Shown piece by piece: positions 34,310 through 42,775 of a stretch of DNA of 64,000 nucleotides. How positions within the stretch are numbered: the first letter of the stretch is position 1; each line of letters starts with the position of its first letter. Origin of the DNA: Cellulosimicrobium terreum. Its GTDB lineage: Bacteria > Actinomycetota > Actinomycetes > Actinomycetales > Cellulomonadaceae. The position numbers and the translations under genes are program-made. Under the pieces are notes generated by a model. The model saw only the letters and a program-made list of their open reading frames with translations, made no database searches and had not been told where the DNA came from. Location: contig JACYFD010000001.1 in the NCBI GenBank assembly GCA_014803435.1, positions 1,116,001 through 1,180,000 of the forward strand, read 5' to 3'.

Positions 34310-35686
34310 TCACCCGATGATCGGGCGTTCCTCCGGATACCGCACGATACGGCGTCGGTCGCGCAGCGCGAGCGCCGCGGCGAAGGTCATGGTCCCGGTG
34401 CGGCCGACGAACATGAGCGCGACGAGCACGTACTTGCCGGCGTCGGGCAGGCTGGGTGTGATGCCGGTGCTCAGGCCCACGGTCGCGAACGCGGAGATGG
34501 TCTCGAAGAGCACGACGTCGAGCGACTCGCCCGTGATCTCGAGCAGCAGGAGGCTGGCCAGCAGGACCGCCGTGGCACCGACGAACGTCACGGCGACGGC
34601 GAGGCGCAGGGTGTCGCGGGGGATGCGGCGCCCGAACACGTCCATGTCTCGGTCGCCACGAGCCTCGGCGACGATGGCGAGCAGCATGACGGCGAGCGTC
34701 GTGACCTTGATGCCGCCCGCGGTCGACGCGGACCCGCCGCCGACGAACATGAGGGCGTCCGTGAGCAGCCAGCTCGCCTCGCGCATCCCCCCGGTGTCCA
34801 CGGTCGAGAACCCGCCCGAGCGCGGCATGACCCCCGCGAAGAGCGAGGCGAGCACCTTCTCGCCGAACGGCAACGTCCCGAGCGTGCGCTGGTTGCCCCA
34901 CTCGACCGCCGCGAAGAGCAGCGTGCCGACGACGACCAGAGCCGCACTCATGGTCAGCGTGATCTTGGTGTGCAGGCTGAGCTTCGACAGCCGACGGCGC
35001 GTGCGCAGCACGTTGAGGATCACGGGGAACCCGAGCGACCCGATGAAGACGCCGAGGATGATCGGCAGGCACAGCATCCAGTCGCCCACGTACGGCGCGA
35101 GACCCTCGGGGGTCGGCACGAACCCCGCGTTGTTGAACGCGGAGATGCCGTAGAAGATCCCGTGCCAGGCGGCCTCGCCCACGGTCTCCTCGAGCACCAG
35201 GAAGCGGGGGAAGAGCAGGAGCGCGATGAGCAGCTCGAGCGCCGTCGAGGTGATGATGACGACCCGCACGAGGGAGCCGACCTCGCCGAGGCGCGTCGTC
35301 TTGGTCTCCGAGGCCGTCAGGAGCTTCTGGGTCAGGCCGATGCGCCGGGAGACCGCCATGCCGAGGATCGAGGCGAGCGTCATGACGCCCAGGCCGCCCA
35401 CCTTGATGCCGACCAGGATGACGACCTGCCCGTACGTCGACCAGTAGGTCCCGGTCGGCACGACGACGAGCCCGGTCACGCACACCGCCGACGTCGCCGT
35501 GAAGAGCGCGTCGACGAACGGCGCGGACCGGCCGGTCGTCGTCGCCCAGGGCGCGAGCAGGAGCGCGGTGAACAGCGCGATCACCGCTGCGAAGACGGTC
35601 ACGGCGAGGCGGGCGGGGGACTGGCGGGCGAGGCGGTCGACGATCTCACGCCCCCGGAACAGCCGCCCGGTCACGCCCGACGCCAT
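34310..35686 (-). CDS. trkH: TrkH/KtrB-family potassium transporter
   Basis: A 458-residue membrane protein made of four M1-P-M2 repeats. The four filter regions can be seen: SAVCVTGLVVVPTG, SAFNNAGFVPTPEG, PRSGGFSTVDTGGM and SAFATVGLSTGITPS. It forms the K+ channel that works with the TrkA subunit encoded next. ATG at 35686 is preferred over a GTG seven codons upstream because GGGAG lies five bases before it. The gene is divergent from the AcuC-like gene at 35827. Confidence 0.94.
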   Translation of the reverse strand: MASGVTGRLFRGREIVDRLARQSPARLAVTVFAAVIALFTALLLAPWATTTGRSAPFVDALFTATSAVCVTGLVVVPTGTYWSTYGQVVILVGIKVGGLGVMTLASILGMAVSRRIGLTQKLLTASETKTTRLGEVGSLVRVVIITSTALELLIALLLFPRFLVLEETVGEAAWHGIFYGISAFNNAGFVPTPEGLAPYVGDWMLCLPIILGVFIGSLGFPVILNVLRTRRRLSKLSLHTKITLTMSAALVVVGTLLFAAVEWGNQRTLGTLPFGEKVLASLFAGVMPRSGGFSTVDTGGMREASWLLTDALMFVGGGSASTAGGIKVTTLAVMLLAIVAEARGDRDMDVFGRRIPRDTLRLAVAVTFVGATAVLLASLLLLEITGESLDVVLFETISAFATVGLSTGITPSLPDAGKYVLVALMFVGRTGTMTFAAALALRDRRRIVRYPEERPIIG

Positions 35687-35826
35687 CGTGTCTCCCTCGC
35701 CCGGCACGCCACGAGCGCAACTCTGCCACGCGGCAGGGGGTGAGTCATGTCACCACCCGGTCCGGCCGCCGGTCCGGTTCGCGGGCGGAGTGCGCGTGGG
35801 GGCGGCATCGGGCGTTACGGTGACGC

Positions 35827-37002
35827 ATGCCCTCGACCTCGTGTGTCGCGTGGAGCCCGGACCTGCTGCGGTACGACTTCGGCCCGGGGCACCCGATGGC
35901 GCCCACGCGCCTCGACCTGACCATGCGGCTCGTCGGGGCGCTCGGCCTGCTGGACGCGCCCGGCGTGCGGGTCGTCGAGCCCGTGCCCGCCGCCGACGAG
36001 GTGCTCGGCCTGGTGCACGACGCCGACTACGTGGCGGCGGTGCGGGCGGCGTCCGAGCACGGCACCCCCGACCCGCAGCGCGGGCTCGGCACCGAGGACG
36101 ACCCGGTGTTCCCCGGGATGCACGAGGCCGCCGCCCGGATCGTCGACGGGTCCTGGCAGGCAGCCGGCCTGATCGGCTCGGGCGCGGTGACGCACGCGGT
36201 CAACGTCGCGGGCGGCATGCACCACGCGAAGGCGGGCGCGGCGTCGGGCTTCTGCGTCTACAACGACGCGGCGCTCGCGATCCGGCGGCTCCTGGACGAC
36301 GGCGCCGAGCGGGTCGCGTACGTCGACCTCGACGCCCACCACGGCGACGGTGTCGAGGAGATCTTCTGGGACGACCCGCGGGTCCTCACGGTCTCCGTCC
36401 ACCAGAGCGGCACGACGCTCTTCCCGGGCACGGGACACGCGGCCGACGTCGGCGGACCCGCTGCCCAGGGGAGCGCGGTCAACGTGGCGCTCCCGCCCCG
36501 GACGGACGGGGCGCGGTGGCTGCGCGCGGTCGACGCCGTGGTGCTCCCGGTGCTGCGGGCGTTCCGCCCCACGGTCCTCGTGACCCAGCACGGGTGCGAC
36601 GCGCACGGCGACGACCCGCTGTCCGACCTCGACGTCTCCGTCGCGGCCCAGCGCACCGCCGCGGCCTGGATGCACGACGTCGCGCACGAGGTCGCCGACG
36701 GCCGCTGGCTCGCGCTCGGCGGGGGCGGGTACGCGGTCTCGCGCGTCGTGCCGATGGTGTGGTCGTCGGTCGTGGGGGAGGTGGTGCACGCGCCCGTCGC
36801 CGCGGGGACCGTCGTGCCCGCCGACTGGCGCGAGGTCGTGCGGGACCTCGACGACTGCCCGGCGCCCGAGGCGTTCGACGCGCTCCTCGCCCCGCGGCTC
36901 TGGCGGGACGGGTTCGACCCCGACGACGCCGTCGACCGCGCCGTCGCCGCGACCCGGCGCGCGGTCTTCCCGCTCCTCGGCCTCGACGCGCACTTCGACT
37001 GA
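35827..37002 (+). CDS. acuC: AcuC-like histone-deacetylase-family protein
   Basis: A 391-residue zinc-dependent deacylase of the arginase/deacetylase fold. The active-site pair is GGMHHAKAG (His132-His133). Zinc ligands are in DLDAHHGDG (Asp169, His171) and QHGCDAHGDDPL (Asp258). The C-terminal GGGGY supplies the catalytic Tyr. Bacterial AcuC proteins deacetylate acetyl-CoA synthetase and other proteins. All key residues are present. It is monocistronic, between divergent trkH and the ribosomal protein gene. Confidence 0.92.
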   Translation: MPSTSCVAWSPDLLRYDFGPGHPMAPTRLDLTMRLVGALGLLDAPGVRVVEPVPAADEVLGLVHDADYVAAVRAASEHGTPDPQRGLGTEDDPVFPGMHEAAARIVDGSWQAAGLIGSGAVTHAVNVAGGMHHAKAGAASGFCVYNDAALAIRRLLDDGAERVAYVDLDAHHGDGVEEIFWDDPRVLTVSVHQSGTTLFPGTGHAADVGGPAAQGSAVNVALPPRTDGARWLRAVDAVVLPVLRAFRPTVLVTQHGCDAHGDDPLSDLDVSVAAQRTAAAWMHDVAHEVADGRWLALGGGGYAVSRVVPMVWSSVVGEVVHAPVAAGTVVPADWREVVRDLDDCPAPEAFDALLAPRLWRDGFDPDDAVDRAVAATRRAVFPLLGLDAHFD

Positions 37003-37134
37003 GATGTCCGGCGGGTGAGGTGCGGGGTTCCAGGCACCGTCCGGGAGCGGGTAGTCTAGGGGGCGGATTTCTCTCGTGTTGGTCGGCTGTCCTGACCGAC
37101 CGCCACCATCACCCGACGAGCATTGCGAGGACCC

Positions 37135-37233
37135 ATGGGCTCCGTCATCAAGAAGCGCCGCAAGCGTATGGCGAAGAAGAAGCACCGCAAGCTGCTTCGC
37201 AAGACGCGTCACCAGCGCCGCAACAAGAAGTGA
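37135..37233 (+). CDS. small ribosomal protein bS22 (AURKAIP1/COX24-domain protein), 32 residues
   Basis: A 32-residue, extremely basic peptide, [20 protein letters not shown] and onward, ending in RRNKK. More than half of its residues are Lys or Arg. This matches the tiny actinobacterial 30S protein bS22, which binds 16S rRNA in the decoding region. GCGAGG at 37125-37130 provides the ribosome-binding site. A -10-like TAGTCT lies at 37052-37057, and a clear terminator follows at 37269. It is easily missed by automatic callers because of its length. Confidence 0.9.
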   Translation: MGSVIKKRRKRMAKKKHRKLLRKTRHQRRNKK

Positions 37234-37268
37234 CGTCCCGCGCGTCCTGACGCGCGCGACACCCGTAC

Positions 37269-37301
37269 GAGCCCGGCACCCCACGAGGGGTGACCGGGCT
37301 C
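37269..37301 (+). terminator. terminator after bS22 gene
   Basis: The stem GAGCCCGG / CCGGGCTC encloses an inner CCCC-acga-GGGG stem. It starts 35 bases after the bS22 stop and 36 bases before the end of the convergent HAD gene, so it may serve both. Confidence 0.75.
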
Positions 37302-37336
37302 GCTGCGTCTGGCGACCCGGTGTCTGGCGGCCAGGG

Positions 37337-38155
37337 TCAGAGGCGGGAGATGCGCCGGTCGACGGCGCGGCGTGCGGAGCGCAGGACGAGCGCGCCGGCC
37401 CAGGCGGCCCCGGCCCAGCTGGCGGTGCGGACGCTGCTGCGGGCGACGCGGCGTCGTCGGCCCCGGAACTCGCGGATGGGCCACCCGACGTCCTGCGCGT
37501 GGCGGCGCAGGCGGGCGTCGGGATTGATGGGGCAGGGGTGTCCGACCTCGCGCATCATCGTGACGTCGTTGAGCGAGTCGCCGTAGGCGTACGACGCGTC
37601 GAGGTCGATGCCCTCGCGCTCGGCGAGGGCACGGACGCCGGCGGCCTTCGCGCGGCCGTGCATCATGTCGCCGACGAGACGGCCGGTGTAGAAGCCGCCC
37701 TCGTGCTCGGCCACGGTGCCCAGTGCGCCGGTGGCGCCGAGGCGTCGTGCGATGAGCTCGCCGATCTCGACAGGTGTCGCGGACACGAGCCACACCTGGT
37801 CCCCGGCCGCGAGGTGCTCGTCGATGAGGCGCCGCGTCCCGGGGTAGATGCGCAGGGAGAGCACCGTGTCGTACACCTCCTCGCCGATCGCGGTGACCTC
37901 GGCGACGGAGCGCCCGGCGATGAGCGACAGCGCGCGCGAGCGGATCCGGTCGATCTGCTTCTTGCTCTCGCCGAGCAGCAGGTAGCGCGACTGGTGGAGC
38001 GCGAAGCGCACCAGGTCGAACGTGGAGAAGAACTGTCGTTCGTAGAGCGCGCGAGCGAGGTGGAAGGCGGACGCGCCGCGGATCACCGTGTTGTCGACGT
38101 CGAAGAATGCCGCCGTGGGACGGGCGGGCAGCTCCGGCCCAGGTGACGTCGGCAT
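37337..38155 (-). CDS. HAD-IB family phosphatase (SerB-like hydrolase)
   Basis: A 272-residue protein of the SerB/HAD subfamily IB. Motif I is FFDVDNTVIRG (Asp19, Asp21). Motif II is the Ser-Ala-Thr in VWLVSATPVEI. The motif III lysine follows, and motif IV is YAYGDSLNDVTMM. A C-terminal basic and hydrophobic tail (from ~residue 225) is typical of membrane-associated actinobacterial members. The substrate is not predictable: phosphoserine, lipid phosphates and nucleotides are all seen in relatives. Confidence 0.9.
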   Translation of the reverse strand: MPTSPGPELPARPTAAFFDVDNTVIRGASAFHLARALYERQFFSTFDLVRFALHQSRYLLLGESKKQIDRIRSRALSLIAGRSVAEVTAIGEEVYDTVLSLRIYPGTRRLIDEHLAAGDQVWLVSATPVEIGELIARRLGATGALGTVAEHEGGFYTGRLVGDMMHGRAKAAGVRALAEREGIDLDASYAYGDSLNDVTMMREVGHPCPINPDARLRRHAQDVGWPIREFRGRRRRVARSSVRTASWAGAAWAGALVLRSARRAVDRRISRL

Positions 38156-38189
38156 ACGGTCACTCTATCCGCGCTCGTAGGGTAGGGAC

Positions 38190-38498
38190 ATGAGCATCCT
38201 GTCGACGTCCGGTGCGGGTCCGCAGGACGCGCACGTCCTGCTCTACGGCCGTGCGGACTGCCACCTGTGCGACGACGCGCGGGCCGTCGTCGGGCAGGTG
38301 TGCGACGCGGCGGGGGTGGCGTGGGCGGAGGTGGACATCGACGCGCCGACGACGGACCCGGCGCTGCGCGAGCAGTACACCGAGTACGTCCCGGTGGTCA
38401 CGGTCGACGGCGTGCAGCAGGGGTTCTGGCGGGTCGACGCGCGGCGGCTCGCCCGCGCGGTGGGCAGGATTTCGGGCGCGAGCGCCGACCTGGGATGA
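38190..38498 (+). CDS. glutaredoxin-family thiol protein
   Basis: A 102-residue thioredoxin-fold protein with the redox motif CHLC near residue 24 (GRADCHLCDDARAVV) and the cis-proline region YVPVVTVDG. It overlaps rex by four bases (ATGA), so the two are made together. The pairing of a thiol protein with an NADH/NAD+ sensor suggests a shared role in redox homeostasis (inference from context). Several actinobacteria carry this gene just before rex. Confidence 0.88.
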   Translation: MSILSTSGAGPQDAHVLLYGRADCHLCDDARAVVGQVCDAAGVAWAEVDIDAPTTDPALREQYTEYVPVVTVDGVQQGFWRVDARRLARAVGRISGASADLG

Positions 38499-39229
38499 TC
38501 GCTGCGGGAACGACCGTCGACGACGACGGTCCCGGACGACGGGTGCGACGGGTGGCAGAGCAGATCATCGGTGAGGTGACGGTCCCGGGCATACCGGCCG
38601 CGACCGTGGCGCGGTTGCCCTCCTACCTGCGCGCGCTGCGCGACCTCGTGGCGCGCGACGTCGAGACGACGTCGTCGGTCGAGCTCGCCGAGCTGTCCGG
38701 CGTCGGCCCGGCCCAGCTGCGCAAGGACCTGTCGTTCCTCGGCTCGTTCGGCACGCGTGGCGTCGGGTACGACGTCGCGTCGCTGGCCCAGTACATCGCC
38801 GACGCGCTCGGGCTCGCCGACGAGCACCGCATCGCGATCGTCGGGATCGGGAGCCTCGGGCACGCGCTCGCGAACTACTCGGGCTACGACCAGCGCGGCT
38901 TCCACCTCGCGGCGCTGCTCGACGCCTCACCCGACGTGGTGGGGCGCGACGTCGCGGGCATCCTCGTCGAGCACGTGGACGCGCTGGAGGACGTCGTCGC
39001 GCGCGAGGGCGTGAGCATCGTCGTGCTCGCGACACCGGCCGCGCACGCGCAGGCCGTCGCCGACCGTGTCGTGGCCGCCGGCGTGCGGGAGATCCTCAAC
39101 TTCGCGCCCCGTGCGCTGCAGGTCCCCGCCGACGTCGACGTGCGTGGCGTGGACGTCGGCAGCGAGCTGCAGATCCTCGCGTTCCACTCGCAGGCGCGCG
39201 CCCTGGCCGGGGCACCCGCGACGAGCTGA
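38495..39229 (+). CDS. rex: redox-sensing transcriptional repressor Rex
   Basis: A 244-residue repressor. An N-terminal winged helix (~20-85) carries SSVELAELSGVGPAQLRKDL, with the conserved Q-x-R-K-D-L and LSFLGSFGTRGVGY. It is followed by an NAD(H)-binding Rossmann domain (IAIVGIGSLGHALANY) and a C-terminal swap helix. Rex releases DNA when NADH is high and controls respiratory genes. Its location a few kb from cytochrome c biogenesis and menaquinone genes fits that. The ATG at 38495 overlaps the glutaredoxin stop. Confidence 0.95.
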   Translation: MIAAGTTVDDDGPGRRVRRVAEQIIGEVTVPGIPAATVARLPSYLRALRDLVARDVETTSSVELAELSGVGPAQLRKDLSFLGSFGTRGVGYDVASLAQYIADALGLADEHRIAIVGIGSLGHALANYSGYDQRGFHLAALLDASPDVVGRDVAGILVEHVDALEDVVAREGVSIVVLATPAAHAQAVADRVVAAGVREILNFAPRALQVPADVDVRGVDVGSELQILAFHSQARALAGAPATS

Positions 39230-39240
39230 GCCGTCATGCA

Positions 39241-39276
39241 CGACGACCCGCCCGGTGGGTACCGGACGGGTCGTCG
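39241..39276. terminator. bidirectional terminator between rex and yceI
   Basis: The stem CGACGACCCG / CGGGTCGTCG is perfect and encloses CCGGT-gggt-ACCGG, with one mismatch between the two parts. It sits between convergent genes. Confidence 0.85.
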
Positions 39277-39312
39277 GAGCAGCGCTGCGGGCGCGCTCGG
39301 TGCTGCGGGGTC

Positions 39313-39864
39313 TCAGCCCTGCTTGATGGTCGACACGTCGAGCGTGATGGTGACCTTGTCGCCGACGAGGACGCCACCGGTCTCGAGCGCGGCGTTCCAC
39401 GTGAGGTCGAACTCCTTGCGGGAGATCTGGACGCTGGCCTCGAACCCGGCGCGCGGGTTGCCGAACGGGTCGGTCGCGGTGCCGGCGAACTCGGTCGCGA
39501 GCTCGACGGGCTTGGTCACGCCGTTGATCGTGAGGTCGCCGGCCACGACGTAGTCGCCACCGTCGTTCCGGATGGCGGTCGAGGCGAAGGTCCAGGTCGG
39601 CTTGCTCTCCGCGTCCCAGAAGTCGGCGCTGCGCAGGTGGTTGTCGCGGTTGTCGTCACCGGTGCTGATCGACGCGGCGTCGAGCACGGCGGTGACGGCG
39701 GAGGACTCGAGGTCGTCGCCGACGGTGACGGCACCCTCGGTGATCGCGAGCGTGCCGCGCACCTTGGAGATCCCGGCGTGGCGGACGGAGAACGCCGCCT
39801 GCGAGTGGGACGCGTCGATGGCGTAGGTGCCTGCGGACAGACCGGCGGGGATCGGCGTAGCCAT
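39313..39864 (-). CDS. YceI family protein
   Basis: A 183-residue protein with the YceI lipocalin-like fold. YAIDASHSQAAFSVRHAGIS opens it; the repeated DNRDNHLRSADFWDAE and DLTINGVTKPVELATEFAG are family hallmarks. Relatives bind polyisoprenoids such as quinone precursors. No signal peptide is present. It is divergent from the MarR gene across a 131-bp region that holds a MarR-type palindrome. Such yceI/marR pairs recur in actinobacteria, so control by that MarR is likely. Confidence 0.92.
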   Translation of the reverse strand: MATPIPAGLSAGTYAIDASHSQAAFSVRHAGISKVRGTLAITEGAVTVGDDLESSAVTAVLDAASISTGDDNRDNHLRSADFWDAESKPTWTFASTAIRNDGGDYVVAGDLTINGVTKPVELATEFAGTATDPFGNPRAGFEASVQISRKEFDLTWNAALETGGVLVGDKVTITLDVSTIKQG

Positions 39865-39916
39865 GATGGTGCTCCTTCGTTCGAGGGGTCGGACGCCGAG
39901 CGGGCGACGTCGTTCA

Positions 39917-39932
39917 TTGAAGATTCAACTTC
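39917..39932. promoter_or_regulatory. MarR-type operator between yceI and marR
   Basis: TTGAAGATTCAA (39917-39928) is a palindrome with 5-bp arms, and the overlapping GAAG-attcaa-CTTC extends it to 39932. It is AT-rich in an otherwise very GC-rich region and lies between divergent starts, as expected for the neighbouring MarR protein. Confidence 0.6.
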
Positions 39933-39995
39933 ATTCGCCCGGCACAACGCAAGGTGATGCACGGAGTATTCCCGGCAGGTGCGAGAATCGTGCCG

Positions 39996-40493
39996 ATGTC
40001 CAGCCAGCACCCAGAGTCGCGGTCTCCCGTCGAGCCCCGTTGGCTCGACGCCGACCAGCAGCGCCTGTGGCGCGCCTACCTCGACGGCAGCGTCCGCTTC
40101 GTCGAGGCGATGTCGCGCGACCACGACGAGCACTCGGCCGTCTCCCTCAACGAGTACGAGCTCCTGGTCCGGCTCTCCGAGAGCCCCGACCGCGCGCTGC
40201 GCATGTCCGCGCTCGCGGACGGCCTCGCGCGCTCGCGCAGCCGCGTCACCCACACGGTGGCGCGCATGGAGACCCGCGGCCTCGTGCGCCGCTCGGCCGC
40301 GACCGGCGACCGTCGCGGCGTGCTCTGCGTCCTGACCGACGAGGGTTACGCCACGCTCGTGGCCACCGCCCCCGCGCACGTCGCGGCCGTCCGCCGCTTC
40401 ATGGTCGACGTGCTGACCCCCGAGCAGTTCCGCGCGCTCGGGGAGTCGATGGCCGCGGTGGCAACCGCGTGCCGTGCCGAGCAGCCCACCTGA
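39996..40493 (+). CDS. MarR-family transcriptional regulator
   Basis: A 165-residue winged-helix protein. The recognition region is LRMSALADGLARSRSRVTHT, followed by the wing TGDRRGVLCVLTDEG, with helices for dimerisation at both ends. ATG at 39996 gives the usual length; an upstream GTG/ATG pair at 39954-39959 would add 13-14 unusual residues. It probably represses itself and yceI through the palindrome at 39917-39932. Confidence 0.9.
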   Translation: MSSQHPESRSPVEPRWLDADQQRLWRAYLDGSVRFVEAMSRDHDEHSAVSLNEYELLVRLSESPDRALRMSALADGLARSRSRVTHTVARMETRGLVRRSAATGDRRGVLCVLTDEGYATLVATAPAHVAAVRRFMVDVLTPEQFRALGESMAAVATACRAEQPT

Positions 40494-40563
40494 CGGCGCG
40501 CATCACCACCTGCGTCGCGGGGCACGCCCCTGTGTGCTCCGGAAGTCTGGGAAACTGGTGCCC

Positions 40564-41235
40564 ATGGTCTCCACCACCGTCCATCTCCTGCGCCACGGCG
40601 AGGTCCACAACCCCGACGGCGTCCTGTACGGACGCATCGCCGGCTACCACCTGTCCGAGCGCGGGCGCGAGATGGCCCGCCGGGTCGCGGCCCACCTCGC
40701 GGGCGAGCCCGGGCCCGACGGCGAGTCCCGCCCCCGTGCGGACCTGACCCTGGTCGTGGCGTCCCCGCTCCAGCGCGCGCAGGAGACCGCGACACCGGCC
40801 GCCGAGGCGTTCGGGCTCGACATCACCACCGACGAGCGCGTCATCGAGGCGGCGAACCACTTCGAGGGCATGACCTTCGGCGTCGGCGACGGTTCGCTCC
40901 GCCACCCCCGGCACTGGCCCTACCTGTGGAACCCGCTCCGCCCGTCCTGGGGAGAGCCGTACGTCGAGCAGGTCGCACGCATGCAGGCCGCGGTCGAATC
41001 GGCGCGCCAGGCGGCTGCCGGTCACGAGGCGCTGATCGTGAGCCACCAGCTGCCCGTCTGGCTCACGCGCCTGGGCTACGAGAACCGTCGCCTGTGGCAC
41101 GACCCGCGCAAGCGTCAGTGCTCGCTCGCGTCGCTCACGTCGCTGCAGTTCGAGGACGACCGCCTCGTCTCGCTCCACTACTCCGAGCCGGTCGCCGACC
41201 TCCTCCCGGGCGCCGCGACGACGCCCGGGGCGTGA
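40564..41235 (+). CDS. histidine phosphatase family protein (phosphoglycerate-mutase-like)
   Basis: A 223-residue protein. The catalytic LLRHGEVHNP (His near residue 10) opens the chain. VVASPLQRAQETA carries the second Arg, and LIVSHQLPVWL the second catalytic His. NHFEGMTFGVGDGSLRHP lies between them. The substrate is unknown. It is commonly found just upstream of resA-ccdA-resB-ccsB in actinobacteria, and it occupies that place here, 107 bp before the thioredoxin gene. Confidence 0.9.
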   Translation: MVSTTVHLLRHGEVHNPDGVLYGRIAGYHLSERGREMARRVAAHLAGEPGPDGESRPRADLTLVVASPLQRAQETATPAAEAFGLDITTDERVIEAANHFEGMTFGVGDGSLRHPRHWPYLWNPLRPSWGEPYVEQVARMQAAVESARQAAAGHEALIVSHQLPVWLTRLGYENRRLWHDPRKRQCSLASLTSLQFEDDRLVSLHYSEPVADLLPGAATTPGA

Positions 41236-41342
41236 CGTTGGTCATGTCGGCCCCGCGTTCCCGCTGCTCACGGCCGGTCGCACGACGTGGCTCTCAGGTC
41301 GCACCCAGGGTCCACGGGCAGGGTGCCCCACGTGATGCTGCC

Positions 41343-41942
41343 GTGACGTCCCCGCGCGCCCGAACCGCCCGTGCCGCCCGGGCCGCCGCCACCCTCGCCG
41401 TCGGCGCCGTCCTGCTCACCGCGTGCACCGCGGAGTCGGGCGCGGGCGACACGGACGTCGTCGGGCAGGGGTACGTGTCCGGGGACGGGTCCGTGCGGAC
41501 GTGGGACGCGGGCGACCGCGGCGACGCCGTGGTCCTGACCGGCACGGACTACGAGGGCGAGGACGTCGACACGAGCGACTGGTCCGGGGACGTCGTCGTG
41601 CTCAACACCTGGTACGCGGCGTGCGCGCCGTGCCGGGCCGAGGCGCCCGACCTCGTCGCCCTCGCGAACGACCGCGCCGCCGACGGCGTGCACGTGCTCG
41701 GCATCAACACCACCGACGAGGCCGGGGCAGCGCAGGCCTTCGAGCGGACCTTCGACGTCCCGTACCCGTCGATCGACGACCGCGACGGCTCCGTCGTCGC
41801 GACCCTGTCCGGGACCGTGCCGCTGCAGGCCGTCCCGTCGACCGTGGTCCTCGACCAGGAGGGCCGGGTCGCGGCGCGCGTCATCGGGATGACCGAGGCC
41901 TCGACGCTCGACGCCCTCGTCGACGACGTCCTGGCCGAGTGA
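41343..41942 (+). CDS. resA: TlpA/ResA-like thiol-disulfide oxidoreductase lipoprotein
   Basis: A 199-residue extracytoplasmic thioredoxin. The lipoprotein signal is AARAAATLAVGAVLLTAC (lipobox Cys near residue 28). The active site is WYAACAPCRAEAPDL. The cis-Pro region is LQAVPSTVVLDQEGRVA. It reduces apocytochrome c cysteines before haem attachment and takes electrons from CcdA, encoded next with a four-base overlap (GTGA). Start GTG 41343 is chosen for the clean signal; the frame is open upstream. Confidence 0.9.
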   Translation: MTSPRARTARAARAAATLAVGAVLLTACTAESGAGDTDVVGQGYVSGDGSVRTWDAGDRGDAVVLTGTDYEGEDVDTSDWSGDVVVLNTWYAACAPCRAEAPDLVALANDRAADGVHVLGINTTDEAGAAQAFERTFDVPYPSIDDRDGSVVATLSGTVPLQAVPSTVVLDQEGRVAARVIGMTEASTLDALVDDVLAE

Positions 41943-42775
41943 GCGTCGTGCCCCTCGCCCCCGCCGCCGCGCTCACGCAGCTGGCCCCGCTGACCCTCGC
42001 GGCCGACGTCGGCGAGTCCTTCGCCACGACGGTCTTCAGTGGCTCCATGCTGCTCGCCGTGCCGGTCGCGATCCTCGCCGGCCTCGTGTCGTTCGCGTCG
42101 CCGTGCGTGCTGCCGCTCGTCCCGGGCTACATCGGCTACGTGAGCGGGATGGCGGCGGCGACCGCGGGCGACGCGAACGGTGTGCGCACGGCGCCCAGCC
42201 GCGGCCGCGTCCTCGCGGGCGTGGGCCTGTTCGTCGCCGGGTTCACGGTCGTGTTCGTCGCGATGGCGGTCGCGGTGGGCGCGGTCGGCTCGACGCTGGT
42301 GCGCTGGGAGGACGTCATCTCGCGCGTGCTCGGCGTCGTCGTGATCCTCATGGGCCTCGCGTTCATGGGCGCCGTGCCGTTCCTCCAGCAGGAGCGTCGC
42401 CTGCACCTCAGCCCGCGTGCAGGGCTGTGGGGCGCGCCGCTGCTCGGGTTCGTCTTCGGTCTCGGCTGGACCCCGTGCCTCGGCCCGACGCTCGTCGCGG
42501 TCCAGGCCCTCGCCCTCGACGAGGCCTCGGCCGGACGGGGCGCCCTGCTCGGCGTCGCGTACTGCCTCGGGCTCGGCGTGCCCTTCCTGCTCATCGCGCT
42601 CGGCCTGCAGAGCTCGCAGCGCATGCTCGGGTTCCTGCGCCGGCACCGGCTCGCCGTCATGCGCATCGGCGGTGGGATGCTCGTCGTCATCGGCCTGGCC
42701 CTCGTGACAGGGCTGTGGACCACGTGGACGACGGCACTGCAGGGTTGGATCGGCGGATTCGTGACGGTGGTGTGA
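41939..42775 (+). CDS. ccdA: cytochrome c biogenesis protein CcdA
   Basis: A 278-residue protein with six membrane helices that passes electrons across the membrane to ResA. The two redox cysteines are in LVSFASPCVLPLVPGYIGY and FGLGWTPCLGPTLVA. GTG 41939 overlaps the resA stop; a second GTG three codons on is an alternative. Its stop overlaps the resB start (TGATG). Confidence 0.94.
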   Translation: MSVVPLAPAAALTQLAPLTLAADVGESFATTVFSGSMLLAVPVAILAGLVSFASPCVLPLVPGYIGYVSGMAAATAGDANGVRTAPSRGRVLAGVGLFVAGFTVVFVAMAVAVGAVGSTLVRWEDVISRVLGVVVILMGLAFMGAVPFLQQERRLHLSPRAGLWGAPLLGFVFGLGWTPCLGPTLVAVQALALDEASAGRGALLGVAYCLGLGVPFLLIALGLQSSQRMLGFLRRHRLAVMRIGGGMLVVIGLALVTGLWTTWTTALQGWIGGFVTVV

